Assembly (NCBI GenBank): GCA_039000515.1
Contig: JBCFYV010000223.1
Span: 58,273-122,272 of the forward strand
DNA from: Timema cristinae
Lineage: Eukaryota; Arthropoda; Insecta; Phasmatodea; Timematidae
Reading direction: 5' to 3'
DNA length: 64,000 nt
Positions 1 to 13,850 of this stretch are shown one piece after another (within the stretch, counting starts at the first letter, position 1; the number at the start of each line of letters is the position of its first letter). A program made the translations under genes and the position numbers. The notes under the pieces were generated by a model. That model saw nothing but the letters and a program-made list of their open reading frames with translations. It was not told the origin of the DNA and did no database searches.

Positions 1-870
1 TGTATGCTTGTATGGTGGGTGTGATATATTATATTCAAATGGCTTTTTATTTTTAAATGTGTACTTATATGTGAGTGTTATATAGTTGGCCCCTTTAAAA
101 TAAAATAAATAATTTAAACGTGCCAATTTCGTTAACACCAAGAAATTTTTTTTTGTAGTTTAATCTATTTGGTTAAAAAGAAAAAAAATTTACGTGTTTA
201 ACAAAAGTAAACACACTAAACTTTTTGTGAAAAATTCTCACTAATTAAAAGTAATTTCAAAAAAATAGCTTTTAGAAATAAATATTTATATTTTGACAAA
301 AGGGTAAATATCACGTGAAATTTTGACTTCATACATAAAAGATAAATTGCTCCCAAGCGAAAAGTTTCAAGTAATTAAATTTTAAAAAAGTATTCATTAA
401 TTAAAACACGACTAATTTTAAATAGAAAAAATATATTAAATTTTTCCTTAAGGCTAGGATAGGAATAGATTAAGGACGCTTTTCCCCCCAAATGCAAAGG
501 GCCCCACAATGTAATATACAACCAAGAAACGACTTGTTGCTGACGATTCAATTAGTGGGTTGGATTAATTATTAGAAAATTAGCTCGATTGACAAGTCTA
601 AAACAACTTCGAGTTATTAAGATAAGATTATTGGTTTTTATTAGCAAACATGCGACCTGTCCCAGGTAAACCACTTTGCCCTTTCCGATTGTAGGGTGTT
701 AGAATGTCGACCCCATTTAAGGCTACTTGGTATAATTGAGTTTGAGTTATTTTTACGATGTTTTTTGTTTAAGTTTGTTTTTAATTCATGATTGAAAAAT
801 TTGTTTAGAAAGTGCATATTTTATCTTCAAAATAAACGAGTTAGTTTGGTGAAAGGAAAAATTTGTCTAA
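1..870. other. AT-rich DNA without a recognisable gene
   Basis: No open frame of useful length and no family motif seen on either strand. The stretch is AT-rich with short A and T runs. Confidence 0.6.
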
Positions 871-990
871 CATCTTAGCTCAGTCGGTAGGTGTTTTTTA
901 AAAGACCCAAGGGTCTCGGGTTAATAACTGCAGAGGGAAAAATTGTATCATTGTGTATGTGGGTTACCCTTTTATAGAACGAATAATGGT
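871..990 (+). repeat. tRNA-derived SINE head (degraded)
   Basis: An A-box-like TAGCTCAGTCGG at 876-887 is followed about 30 bases later by a degraded B-box-like GGGTTAATAAC at 918-928. The spacing and order match an internal RNA polymerase III promoter of a tRNA. The acceptor and anticodon stems do not close, so this is better read as a tRNA-derived SINE head than a tRNA gene. It is isolated from the SINE cluster at 44-64 kb, and no body or tail was recognised. Confidence 0.45.
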
Positions 991-3900
991 GGGGATGGAT
1001 ATCTTTTGTTCTGATTTAAAATCGTTTATTAAGTCTGTTTTGTTAATAGCGGTTCAAAAGTCCACGATAAATAAATTAAAAAAAGGTCACAAAATAAAAT
1101 GGTAATTTTTAGGGCCTAATGTAAATGTAAACTACCCAAAATTTTAAATCATGCGAATGTGTGAGTGTTTGGCTAATGTGTCAAAACCATAAAATAATAA
1201 TAATTAAACAAAGCCCGTTTCGGGGGCCGCACGGCGTACAATGGACTAGTCTGCCTTTTGATGGGGAGTCGGGGTGTTATCCCGACCGGCGTACTGGGGA
1301 TGTTTTTCCCTTAAAATGTTGCACCGGGGGGGGGGGGGGGGGGGGGGGCACAAACAGGACGAGCAAATAAAAATGAGGGAAAACAAGGAAGGTTGGAGTT
1401 ATGAAATTTTAATGATATAATATACAAGATCAAAGGACATATAAGCATATTGCACAAAATCTCAGCAAGTATTTGTCATATATGCTTACAATGATAAGGG
1501 CGCGTTGCCAAAGCCTAGGCCAACGGGGGGCGTGAGGCCCCGGAAAACAACGCAGAACTACAAAGCTACGTATAAACAATGTTTAAAAAACTAGGTAAGT
1601 TGGCCGGCAGGTTTAGTTGTAATCAGGAAAGTTCTGTTCTTTTATATTAGGAGCCTGCACAACGCTACAACCTTTAACGGGTAAAAAAAACAAGTCTTAA
1701 ATATACAACACATACGGGTAGTCCGGGAAAGGGACGCGTCCCACTGGTTGCACCTAAAGGGTGACCATTTACAACCTTACTTAAATAAAAAAACTAATGA
1801 CTGCCGAAACCGGCCCGAGGGGCAAAGGCGGTCACGTCCAGTGTATCTTAAGAGGTTACAAAATTAAATTAAGAATCAACCAGGGGCCAATCATGGATAT
1901 AAAATGCGACCCATTGGTTAACTACCCAACTCAAATATAGGCCCATGACTTGTAAAACCAATTAGGCCCGGGAATCGGGTTCCCTATAACAAGAACTATC
2001 GCCTGCCCTGGCAAGCTACCCAATAGGCACCTATGGTCACATGTACGAGCCGTGGGGTTTTAAAATTTTTAACGTGAGCCCGGCCATTAAGGACCAGTCT
2101 CTAGGGGCGAGAGGCGCGCTACACCCAAAATGTATAAGTACCTTGCTTTCCTAATAAGGAGAGTTACTCTCAGCCATCCTATTAAATAGCATACAATGAA
2201 TCATAACCGGTCTTTAGAAAAAAACGTAATATTCCTCTCTCTTCTCTAATGATTAATTATCTAATATCCTGCGAGGACATAGATAAAAACCAAAGTTAAG
2301 TTTTAAACTTGGAGCTTACCGAGAGTCAAGCCCTTGAAAATTGGTTGGCCCCGCGACTTCCCTTTTGTCCCAAAGGGCCCCTTTCCCTTGACCGCGGTCC
2401 TTTTTAGATTATGTAGATTCGTAGACCAGAGTAAAACGCGTGGCCCGTTAGCGTGGTGGAGGGTTTTCCCCAAACGTCTCCGACGTGTTCTGCCCTTCTT
2501 CAAGCAAGCAGGCGAATATATAGTTGGCAGAGCCCCGTGGTGAATTGGTGCGTGGAAGGGAAAGTGGGGTCTTCCCGGGGCTTCTAGGAAATAAGGGGGA
2601 TCTTCCCCAAGCTTCTAGACGGTCGAGGGACGTGGGCGTGGCCGCCCTGAAACAGTTAGTCAGTTTGAAATCGTGGGGTCGAAGGGAGCTTCCTCGCTTT
2701 CTTTCTGTGTTGTGTTAATAGCTGGGGCACCAACTCTGGGGTTGACTCGGGCAATAGTTTTGTAAACGAGACATATATTTATGGGCGAGGCATTTAACAT
2801 TAGTTTGTTATTGTTTTTTTGATAATATGCGGCACTAACAGAATATAGTTCTTTTTTATTCGCTACTTTTGAAAGGGGGCTAAAGCAAAATTTAGCCCGT
2901 TACAATGTTTTCCTTATCTTAAAAAAAACGCGAGTACATTTCTATACATTCAACCCTAAACTTCTCTACACTTTTAGTTATTAGTACATGGCGTTTTTAA
3001 ATTTTAATTTGTAGTAAGCGCGGGGTTTGGGTCCCAGTGGGTAGACTAATTTTTTTTTCCTTTTGCTTTATGAAAATTCGGGTATATTTCCTTAAAAAAA
3101 TTTTACTTCACTCTTCCGTGACCCTTTGTGTAATTTAATGTATGCGTTTAGTCCAAACGGGGACTAAGCGTGGTAAAAAATAGTTGTAAAATTCTGAAGG
3201 CCACTTGGCCAAATTCAATACGCAGCCTCCCCCGCTGGCGAACCCCAAACAAAATGAAACTGACATCTTAGTCTGTATGCCCAACCCCATGAGTAGACAT
3301 TATTTAAAAAGTTAAATTTATGTTCATAAAAAAAATTATTTAGAATATTGGATCTCTTTTCTCCCTGTAAAAAATAAAGCAGACATTATTTCAAAGCAAA
3401 TTTTTACTGCCCCAAATTTTTTTGAAAATCGTATACTTTACTGCTTTTACACAAAGAAATTTGGCTTAAAGAGATTACCGTTTTTTAATTAAAATCTCTG
3501 GAAAGTTTTTGTGTGGGGGAGTTTTTGGCGGAGGGGGGGAAAGGGAAGGAAGTGGCTCAGCTACCAACAACTCTAAATGAAAACTCTTCATAAGAGTGAC
3601 GTGGCTTATTTCTAAGATTAATACCGACGTCTCATTTTCTCGCGCCTAATCACTCGGAAGGAAAAGCCACTTTTCTTCTTTTTCGTATTAGCTCGGCTAC
3701 TTTAGTTTCCTGCTTTTTACACTTTTCCCCACCTCCAACACTTTCCCTCTACATTCCCTTTTTTAACTTTTTTTTCATTTCTCACTCTATTATTTTGCTT
3801 CATTTTTGGCTTTTATTCTTTATCTTCAAGTTATTATGACAGCACTTAGTTTAAAATGAATGGAACTAAAAAAATGTTTCCCCAATAATCTACTTAATAA

Positions 3901-4563
3901 AAATAATTGATTTTCACAGTAGGGATTTTTATGAATGGGTGGCTAGACCATTTGGCACTCAGTTTTAAAAATCAAAGACAAAAAAAATTGTTCAAAGTTC
4001 TTAGTAAGATAATAAATTTAAATTTAGCAATGCACAGGGAAATTATAGTGAGTGTCCAGTAAATAAATTAAATATCATCCATTTAACACAGATTAGAAAA
4101 AATTTTGAAACTTGGGATCTAGAAAACAGCGTCAGTCTCATTTTGTCTGTTTTCGGGACGGAGGTAAAGGGTTTTAGAATCCCGGGTGGTTTATTGGTTC
4201 ACCACCCTAGACCCACCGCCCTTGTCTCCCTTTACTTAGTGTGGATCCTCTAAATTTATATATTCCTCGACCTTACTCCATCAGTATAAATAGCCCCGGA
4301 CAGATAGAAGTAAGATGTTACGTAAAAAATTTATAATCAAGACTGTTCTTTAATTCAGAAATATTTTGCTTTTTACAGTCCTTAATCATGGGGCTCCTTC
4401 CACATATATAATCCCTTAGACCACTTTTAAATCGAGGGAGAATTTTTTTTTAATTATTAACGAAAATGTGCTTTCATTTACCTTGGGGAAGAGCCCTTTG
4501 GGGAAAAAAGGCCCTAGTTTGTAGATTTTGAGGATAAATTAAAAATTTGGACTGAAAGAAAAA
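991..4563. other. No recognisable gene; GC-richer patch at 1.5-2.7 kb
   Basis: Mostly AT-rich. The part at about 1,500-2,720 is clearly richer in G and C than its flanks and has three overlapping open frames of 64-69 codons on both strands. None shows a family motif, so I treat them as chance frames. Confidence 0.5.
1326..1348. repeat. 23-base G homopolymer
   Basis: An uninterrupted run of 23 G. Such runs are rare in AT-rich genomes and are a common assembly or base-calling artefact, so its length should not be trusted. Confidence 0.9.
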
Positions 4564-4735
4564 GGGGGGTAATGGGGTTTGGATGGATAAACTAGTTCAA
4601 TATAGAGATAGGGGGTTTAAAGGGGGGGGGATGGATTTGAACTAGTTCAATATGGTATGGGTGTAAGGGGGGGTTTGGACGTATAGACAGTTCAATAGAG
4701 ATAGGGGGGTAATGAGGGGTTTACCCAAAAAAAAG
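4564..4735. repeat. Short imperfect tandem repeat, about 48-50 bp unit
   Basis: Three degenerate copies share a G-run, a GTTTGGA/ATGGAT stretch and an anchor AGTTCAATA, at about 4591, 4641 and 4688. The distances are about 50 and 48 bases. A fourth partial copy starts with the last G-run. Confidence 0.7.
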
Positions 4736-7700
4736 CTTTGTCAAAAAATAGGGATAGATGCGTGGGGTTTTGGGGTGGGGGAAATTAAAATAGTTTAAAT
4801 AATGATAGGTGGCGTACTTTTTTTAAAAATTTCGGCAGTGAACCTTCGCGTTCCCCAAAAAACCCTTGGGAAGTGGGAAAACGTAGGGAAATGTCCTTAT
4901 TTCTAGAGACAGTCTGTATAACTTTAGGGATACTTTTAAATTAAAAATTTCCCCCAAACCATTGCTAGAAGGGTGGATGAGAAATTTTTCTAAACAATAA
5001 TCAACCCCTTTCCCTTTAATGACCCTATAGTAATTAACATTGCTTATGAAAACCCCGACCATTTTTTTTACCCGGTATTGTTTTTAGAAGAAGTTAATTC
5101 TATTCAATCCGACGGTTAATGTAGGGTAAATTATCACATAATAGTTTTTAAAAATCCAAATTGGAAACAAAATTTTTTTTTTCTCTTCATTAATAATGTT
5201 TTAAATTTTGTTTAGTTTGATTTCCATTTTTTCATAATTTTTTAAAATTGTTTATGAAATTCACCCGGGGCTTTGGGACAATATCACTTTAACAAGCTAT
5301 TTATGAATGAATTTACTTGGGATGTATGGACTCTTAATCACAGTTCCAATACCTTTTTATTTAAAGGGCAAGAGACTAAGTGAAGTGGTCTAAGCATATG
5401 CCTTTACTCGAATTTCAACCGTTTTTCTCCCCCATTTAATTTTTAAAATGTCAGATTACGAAACTAATGAATGTTGAACCCCTAGATGTAAATTGGGGCC
5501 TCGGATCTCTTTTTCTCATACAGCTAATTCTAAAAAAGGGGGAAAGATTTTTCCAGTTTTAGTTGTGATGTTTATGAAGTATTATTAAAACTAGTTACAA
5601 ACATATGTAAAAAAAAAAGACGAAGCAAAGGAACCCATTTACCACGATAAAAAAAAACATCAGAACACTTTTAATGTTTTACAGCTTTTGATGGATAAAG
5701 GTTTTCAAAAAAAAAACGTACCTGAAGTATTGTATCTCTCGTTTTTAAAAAAATTTATAAATTTGGGGGGGTAATCGTTGGAAAAGGGGTGCTAAGAAAG
5801 GGGGTTGGAGAAATCCCGGGAACCCCTTTTTATCTTATGGTTTATTTTAAAAAACCTTGGAAAACTTGCAATAAAATTTACGAAAGGGAAAAAAATACCT
5901 CTCGTGTAACAGAAACAAATTGTTCCAAGACACAAGTCGGAATGATGCCCTTTACCAAGGGCACCAGAAAAAAGGGTTTTATCACCATCTCGAAATTAAA
6001 TTAAGGGAAAAATTGTGTCCCCAATTTGGGAAGACTAATATGAACCTTCATAAATAAATTTCCCAAAACCCGGGAGAAAAATTGGTTTTACCCATTTCCC
6101 TTCTTGAAGAAAAAGAAAAAAAAAATTTTTGTAATCACTGAGCTACTGAAGGTTCTGGATTAGAAATGGGTGGGGTTTTTGTTGGAAATGTCTGTAACTT
6201 ACTATATTATTCTAATTTGGGGTGGTCGCTGAAAGCGTGTAACTCAGCCCAATTATCTGGGCCCAATAAACCTAGAGCGCCCTTTTTTTTTGCTGGCTGG
6301 GTCCCCCCTCCCCTGTATTTGGGGAGTGGGGGTGGGGGATGGGCTTGGTCGTTACAGCTTTGGGTTTCCTAGGACTACCAAAACTTGCGAGGGGAGGGGA
6401 GGGGGGGACTGTATCCCTTTTGCCCCTTTTTACCTCTTATAACCACTCTCCCCTCTTTTCATTTTCACCCCCACGCCCCCTTTAACACCCCGGGTCCCGG
6501 TCCCCCCAATTTTTGTTAAAGGGGGTGGGGTTTGTGGGGTACTAATTGGCTTTCCCGGAGAATGCAATAACTGCGCCTGTAAACAGTGGAAAACAAAAAA
6601 ACCAAAAAATTTTTTAAAGACAGTCTGGGGCCAAAAAAAATCAAAAACGTTAGCGGGTGTTTCTAAACCCTTTAAGGGGCTTTGCAAAAAAACCCCACTA
6701 AGGGGGACGCTTGTGTGGTAGCCATTATAGGGGTTTTTTTTGTTTTGCGCCCATACGGGCTGGAAGGTAGACCTTTTGTAGTGTGCTCTGGATTTTACTA
6801 AGCAGAAAACAGCACTTAGTGAAAGTTTTTTGCAAAACCACCTTTTAAGGTTTTGGTACAGTTCAATTTTCGAAAGACAACCCTTTTAAAAAATACTTCT
6901 TTTTTTGGGGAAAAACATCTATGAATTTTGTTAGTTAATTGTTATTTATTGGTTTTGGGGATTAAATCCTTTTAAAAATGACAGTTGAGATCACATGACT
7001 GGCGTATAATAAATAAAAAGTAGTTTAAAAACTCTTTTCTAGCTCCCAGATAAATGCCCGTCTTTAAATTACGTAAGAATTTTTTTTTTTTTTTTTTAAC
7101 CTTTCGCGCCCCCCTTTTTTTTAGGCCCCCCGTGGGGGTATTTATTTTCTTCCCCCTTCCCCTTTATTCTTATTATATTATTTTTTACAATTTGGTAAAT
7201 AACATTATTTTAATCCCTTTAGTTTATTTTTAGCATAAGGGCTGGTTTTAAAAAGCGAAAGATAATAAATTTTTGAATAAATTTAACTGCAGTGAATAAG
7301 GTTGTTTGCACACCAAGCAAATTAATTTTAAGGGGAAAATTTATAAAACTTTACATTTATTTTACAAATTTTTTTTTTTATTTTGTTTTTTCTATAAAAA
7401 GTTTTATGAAAAAACCCTTTCAGTAAATTTGATTCTGACCCCTTTCCTCAGCCCCCTGAAGAAAAACTAAAAAATACTGGGAAAACCCCCCCCCCCCTCA
7501 AAAACCCCTTTCGTAATTTAGGATGGCCCCCCCAAATCCTTTTTTTATTAAAAAAAAAATTAAAATGTATTTTGTTTGGCACCCAAAACCTAAAAATGAC
7601 CAATGAATGAATTTTTTGGGTCAATCTTAGGATGATGGTTTTTTAAAAAATCAAAAAATCCCCAAAGCCCAATGTTTATTCAATTTTTTAGTCTTTGGCC

Positions 7701-9335
7701 GTATTTCCAAAAAGCCAATTTTTAGGATTGTGCAAATTACCCCAAACAACCAAAATTGAAATAAAATTTTATTAAAATTCTCGAACAAAAACCCCCCAGG
7801 CAGGTGGTTGCCGCCAACTTAAGCCCCCAAACCCCATGGGAATCAAAAAGGGCAAAGTGTTTTTCCTTGATAGGAAAACAGAACCGACAGAGATTACCCC
7901 CAAATTTTATTTTAAATTTCAGGGCCACATTTGGGAAAAAAATTGTATTTGAGCCTAACCCAACTAACCCCACCTAAAAGACCCCTATTAAAGGTTTTTT
8001 TAAAAAATTTTTTTCGTTTAGTAATCGCACAATCTAGGTTTGGTTTTTTTTTGGGTCGCTCCAACGCTAAATTTTTTAAAAAAGATCTTCGGGTTTTGGT
8101 TTAAATTTTAAAAAAAGTCCCAAACTTTAGAATGGAAACAATCTTCCCCTTGGTGTTTACGGGGGAAATTTTCGTTTTTCCCAAAATTAATTAAATTTTT
8201 TGTGTGGTTTTTGCAAAGGGTGGGTTTAAAGCAGTAAGGTTATAACCCCCTTTTTTTTTTAACTCAGAAAACAATTTTACTTGTTTTAGCCCCAAAGGGG
8301 AAAAACCAGGAAACTTTCCCAAGGGGTGTGAAACTTTTGTTTCTAAAAGGGGTAAGGTTTGTCCAAGTGTAACGCTTCAAAAGCCCAAAAGAGACACATA
8401 AAGCATAGCTTTTTAAAACGGTATTTTAAAATTGTACATCCACCACCACCCCATAGGGACCAACCCCCTCGTTTTTGAGAAGAGGGGTTTGTCACTGTTG
8501 GAAAGAAAACCCCAAAGAAAAGGGTTTAAATAAGTTTTAGAGGGTCCTTGGCTCCCCTTTTTTTTTATAAATTCCACCCTCCCCGATAACCTTATTAACC
8601 TTAGTTCCCCCTCAAATCAAGCACTATTACCTATTGATTACCTTTACTTTCTAATCCCCTTTTCTTTTTATTTATCAGATCTCTCATATATTTTTACTTA
8701 CACTAATGGCCCCGCTTTTGTTTCAACGCGTTCATAGTGATCTTCAAACGCAGATGTTTATTCTGTATTTTAAGTTGATGCAGTAATTTTCTCAGCTAAA
8801 GTAGTGCCGCCTATGGTAGTTGTTGTTTTATCTCCATTTCTTGTTGTTTCCCATCTATGGTTTTTAAATTGTGGAACAGTGATACTCAAACACAATGATC
8901 CGTGATTCCAATTTTAAACCAAGGACGCTTAGATCAAATGGTGTTCCGTATCTTCGACACGAGGAATCTAATAAAGTAGTTCGCTATTTTTAGGCTTTAC
9001 AAAATTAAAGGCGAGTTCTCACTCGTGTCATTATTCAAGTATTCATTTCCAATGATTCAATTTTTCATGGGATAAATGAAATTAAAGGAATTTGTTACTA
9101 GTATCAATTGTTCATGATGGTAATGATGAGATTGATGTTAGCTACCCGTTTTCAATTTAGGAATGGTTGTCGTTTAAATAAATGTCACGTTATGTGGTTT
9201 TGTGAATATGTGTGACAGTTATTCGCCACGAATGTTGAAAATTCTAATTAAATAAAAAAGGTTGTGTGTTGAGAGATTGTCAACAGATAGATTTCAATAA
9301 AGGCTGTTCTGACGTGTACCAGACGTCAAAAAATG
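4736..9335. other. No recognisable gene; homopolymer-inflated block
   Basis: Runs of A, T, G and C of four or more bases are abundant throughout, especially at 6.1-8.6 kb. Open frames here (60-85 codons) start and stop in homopolymers and carry no family motif. The block from about 8.6 to 9.3 kb has normal-looking AT-rich sequence and no gene. Confidence 0.5.
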
Positions 9336-10640
9336 AGTCTCCTACTCCCCCCCCACCTAAACTCCCACTATTCTCTCCCTACTCTCTTCCCCTCTCTAAA
9401 CTTAATTTGACTCCCCCCTCCTAATACCTCCCCTCTCCTAAACCTTTTCTCTCTCCCTCCCCTCCTCTTCTCTACTGCCTACCCTACCCTAACCCTAATA
9501 CTCTCCTCCCTCCCCTTCTCTACTCCCCTCCCCTCTCCCCCTAACTCTCTCTCCCCCCTCTATCCTCCCCCACTTCTCACTAACCCCTATATTTCCTTCT
9601 ACTATATTCTACCCCCTAACCACCCTCTCTTTACCCCTCACCCCCTCCCCCCCCTAAATATCCCCTCCCTATCTCCCTCCCTTTCCTATCTTCCCTCCTT
9701 TTTCTCCTCTACTCTCCTCCTATACCCTTTTCTCCTCTTATCCACCTCCCCCTACCTCCCCTACCCCCTAAAACTACTTTCCTTTCCCTCTCTCCTTACC
9801 TATCCCCTCCCCTACCTCTCTGCCCCATCACTTCCCTTCCCCCTCCCTCTTCCTAATAACTCTATATCCTCTCTCCCTCTCCTATCCTAAAACCTCCTTA
9901 ACCCTAACCCTTTCACCTTCTCCCCCATAAACCCTCTGCTAACTCCTCTCCCTACCCTCTCCTAACCCCCCTCATCCCCCTCCCTACCCTACTTTACCCT
10001 ACCCCTTTAACCTCTGTCTCCTCTACCCCTCTCCTAAAAAATACCTCTTTTCCCCTCCTCCCCTCTCCCCCCCCCCCCCCCCTCTTCCCCTCCCCTCCCC
10101 CCCCCCCTCTCTACCCTCTACTTCTCTCCTTTCTCCCCTCTTTACTACCTACTCTACTGCCTCCTAAAACTTAAATCCTGCCTCTACCCCTTTCCCCCCT
10201 CCTAAACTCCTTCTACCTTAACCCCTAATACCACTCGATCCCTCTCTTTCTATTCCCCCTACCTCTCCCTCCTCCCCCTTAACTAACACTCCCCCTCCTA
10301 CTCCCCTCTCCCTTCTCTAATCTACTAACCTGTACCATAAATCCCCCCTCCTCCTTACCTAACCTCTATCCTAAACCCACCCCTTAACCCTCCCTCTAAA
10401 ATCCTCCCTTCTCTGTCTTTCACATTCCTAAAATCCCCCCTTAACCTCCCCCCCATCCCCCTCCCCCCTCCTTCTACTAACTTATACTCTAACCCTCACT
10501 CTCCTCACGTCCCCCCCCTCTACCTCTTTCCCTACTCCTACCCTGTTAACTAAACCTTCTCCTTACCTATCTACCTTTTGTCTTACTTCCTCTCCTCTCC
10601 ATCCCCCCCTTTCTACTATTTTCTAAATTCTTCCTAAACC
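9336..10640. repeat. G-poor C/T/A low-complexity tract
   Basis: About 1.3 kb made almost only of C, T and A, dominated by CCCT, CTCC and CTAA words. Two short stretches match tandem CCCTAA (about 9485-9499 and 9897-9912). The edges are sharp on both sides. It may be a degenerate telomere-like or simple-repeat array, or a misread simple repeat. No gene is present. Confidence 0.85.
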
Positions 10641-13600
10641 CCCCCATTCTTATTTGGGTGGAATAACCAATATTTTTGAGATTATGTATCAATACTCAAG
10701 GTTGTAAGTCCAAGGTCGCTCTAGTTGGCTTGTAATACGTTTTAAATTTAAAATGAATCTTTACATTTCCTTAAAGAAAAATAAATTCAATATTTCTTGT
10801 ACACACTGTTCTTTTCTCATTGTTTAATTTCGTCTTCTTTTTTTTCAATAATAAAACCATTATAAATTGAGGGAGGCGGGGGAAACTATAACTATTTTTC
10901 ACGTTAGTGATCAATGGCGTTAATAAATGATTCAGTTTAATGGAAATTAGAAGTTTTTCCCTGAAATTCAATTTTGTATTCATTTTTCAATAAATAATTG
11001 AAATGTGAATTGATAAGGAAAATGACACGTGTGGAATGGCTCTAAAACCACCGTAAATAGTACTCCAAATGTTTAAAATTATGTTTTTTTTAGGATTTTA
11101 ATCATTTATGATTTGGATCTGTGATACAAAAACGCGAAGGAAAAGTAGGCCCGACTAATACACAATGTCATAAATTTGACCCGCTAATAAAATCTAGACA
11201 CAGGTTTTATTGCCTCCCGGGGATAATTAATTTTGAAGGATTATTTATCTTCTCTATACAAAAATACCTTTGTATTCTACAATGTTGGTTCTAGTAAAAT
11301 AAGAGAGAGCGTAAGGGTTCTGGCCGTTTCCACGTGCTTAAGTAAGTGACTGTATGTAACGGGCTAGGCTAGTATTTTTTTTTAACAGATTAGAATTAAG
11401 TTGCCAAAATTGTAATTAAGCCTTATAATTTATTATATTATTTTAATATTTTTAAAACGTTTTTTTACTAAAAAAGTTATATTAAAATGTACTCACTCGT
11501 AGCGTCAAGTATTAATTTCTCGTCAAGCCTATAATGTTTATAATTAGCACATCTACGTCCTCCTCCCAATTTCAGAGGGAAAGGTTTTTTATGGTATCTA
11601 GTTACTAGATATACTTTTCATTATTCATTCGTTCGGGCATTTTTTGATACTGGCAGCTGTCACATTTTTAAGAGTACTATATTTTCACACACCTATAAAA
11701 TAAACACACGCGTAATATAAGTAAAAATCTCTGATAAATTTCTGACCCTATTATATTTGTCATTTTCTAAAAAGGGCCCTTCCTTTGAAAAACTTCCGCT
11801 GTTATATTTACTACCCTTATCACCCTTGGCCTTGCCCACATATCTTTTATCATCTCCATACTCCATATTGTTACTTCATCTTACACTCTCATGTCCTTAT
11901 TCACTGTAGTAACAGTTTTTTACGCGCGGACGTTTTTATTTTTTTAAAACGTACGTTTCAGTATTTGCTCCAATGGAACGAGGTCCAAAGTCCCATTATT
12001 TAAGACCCAGGAAAAGTCCATTAGGGCTTTTAAACCGCATTAGTATTCACGCAACCATGTTCTTGTTTCATCTAACTTAGCTACTCCGCTAGGTTAACGG
12101 AAAGTACGGGACAAACTTGAGGGAAACACTTTGTCTCTGTTTAACGCAAGATGTCCGCCCGAAAAAGAAACCAAGAGGTCGTATCGAGGTCGGTTTAAAC
12201 TTCAGCTGAGGACCCTTGTTCCTTAGCTAGGTTAGTCTGGGTCACACATTTTATATGATAGAAAAAACGGGCCGGTAGCGTTGACCAACTTGCTTTTTAG
12301 TTGTCAGGACAACATTCATTATTGGAACATTAGTTTTTTCTTGTCAAAAGCAACCATTGTTAGTACATTATATATTTTGACGTATGCATTAAATGAAAGT
12401 ATACACCACATAGTGGGCACTTTAGATGTTAGTAGCATCGTCAGTATGATTTTGTTCCTCAGGATGAAAAGGTCGTGCCCCCCCCCCCCCCCGTCTGATT
12501 TTTCGAAAAGTAGCCTTCGTATGAGAAGACTTTATTCCTTAAATTCTAAATGATTCCCAAATTGTTTTCATTAAAAATGCGGGTAAATTTCCTCTATATT
12601 TTATTATCTTTCTCATCCCTAATCTCAGTGTAGTTGAAATAACTTTAATAAAGTTTCAAAAATGGTGGCCGACTACATAATAGTTTTTAATGTCACATAT
12701 CTTAAATGAAGCCTTATGTAGTAAGAATAATTCTTTTAAAAGGTTTTTTTATAGCTGACGTTAACTTCGTTTAGGCTCTGACCCGGTTACCGGAGACATT
12801 TTACTCTCCCATTATAAGGTTAAGCACCTGGCCTAACTACGACTTTAACCAAAGTTTATAGGCACTATAGGATATGTTGCCGGAGGAAATTGTATCCACA
12901 ATTTAGCGTGGATTTAGAGAGAGAGTTTGGCCTTGGCGTACATCTTAATTGCATTCTTGGTTTTTTCTTCCCTCACCCTCACACTACCATGGCTTATCAT
13001 TTACCTTGGCTCCATTTTATTTTAATCTTTTCTAAATTACGTTTTTAACATTTATGGGGGCTTTTATGGACCTAAAACTACACATAATGTTGGTACGTTT
13101 TCTAGGGTGCTATAGGATAACTATCAAAAGCTCCTTTATACTAGATATATATGATTTATATAGATATATATATATATATATACTATTTAAACATTCAACA
13201 AGCCTTTACTACATATTTAAGTTACTTAAAAATATGCACTAAAGACTTAGTAAATTAAAATCTTTATTAATTTCAGTATATTCATTATAGTTGTTGTTAA
13301 GGAGGAATATGATTATATTAAAGAACGTTACTATAAAATGTTACATGTACTTAAAATTTATTGTATAAATTCTTTGGTTTAATATGGAAATCAAGATTAA
13401 TAATTAGAAACTTTGCGTGATAAGCTCCCCTATAATATTTTTCTACAACGTTTCCTGCTGTGTGTTATTTATATTTTATTTTGATCTATTTAACCAAAGA
13501 ACTTTTATACCATTCAATTTAAGTAAGTGTAAACATCAACTATGGTGTTTATTTTTATAAATTTATTATATTTTAATTTCTCCTGTCTCCCTAATCTCAC

Positions 13601-13730
13601 CGAAGAGGGAAAACTATCACAGTAGGGAGTGAGGAGACTTATTCACACTACTGACGACCACTATGGTGGAAGGTTTCCCTCACCTCAACACTTTTCCTCC
13701 CCTTCCGCGGCGTTGGGACTGTGGGCGCAG
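10641..13730. other. AT-rich DNA without a recognisable gene
   Basis: No family motif was recognised on either strand. A short (TA)n run lies at about 13,163-13,183. The part at 12.0-12.9 kb is somewhat GC-richer but has no convincing frame. Confidence 0.5.
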
Positions 13731-13732
13731 GG

Positions 13733-13850
13733 CTCTATCTCTCTGTCTCTCACGCTCCTCCTCCTCTCTCTCTCCTCCCTTCTCGTCTCTCCCTTCTCCT
13801 CTCTCTCTCTTTCTCTCTCTCTCAGTTCTCTCTCTCTCTAACCCGCTCCC
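13733..13850. repeat. CT-rich microsatellite
   Basis: An imperfect (CT)n/(CTC)n run with a few A and G interruptions. It lies about 0.7 kb left of the first coding-like sequence of the Polinton. The two frames of 70 and 94 codons crossing it are low-complexity by-products. Confidence 0.85.

Noticed and set aside
9336..10640. True chromosome end (telomere)
   Set aside because: Only two short CCCTAA stretches; the rest is irregular and unique-looking sequence continues on both sides.
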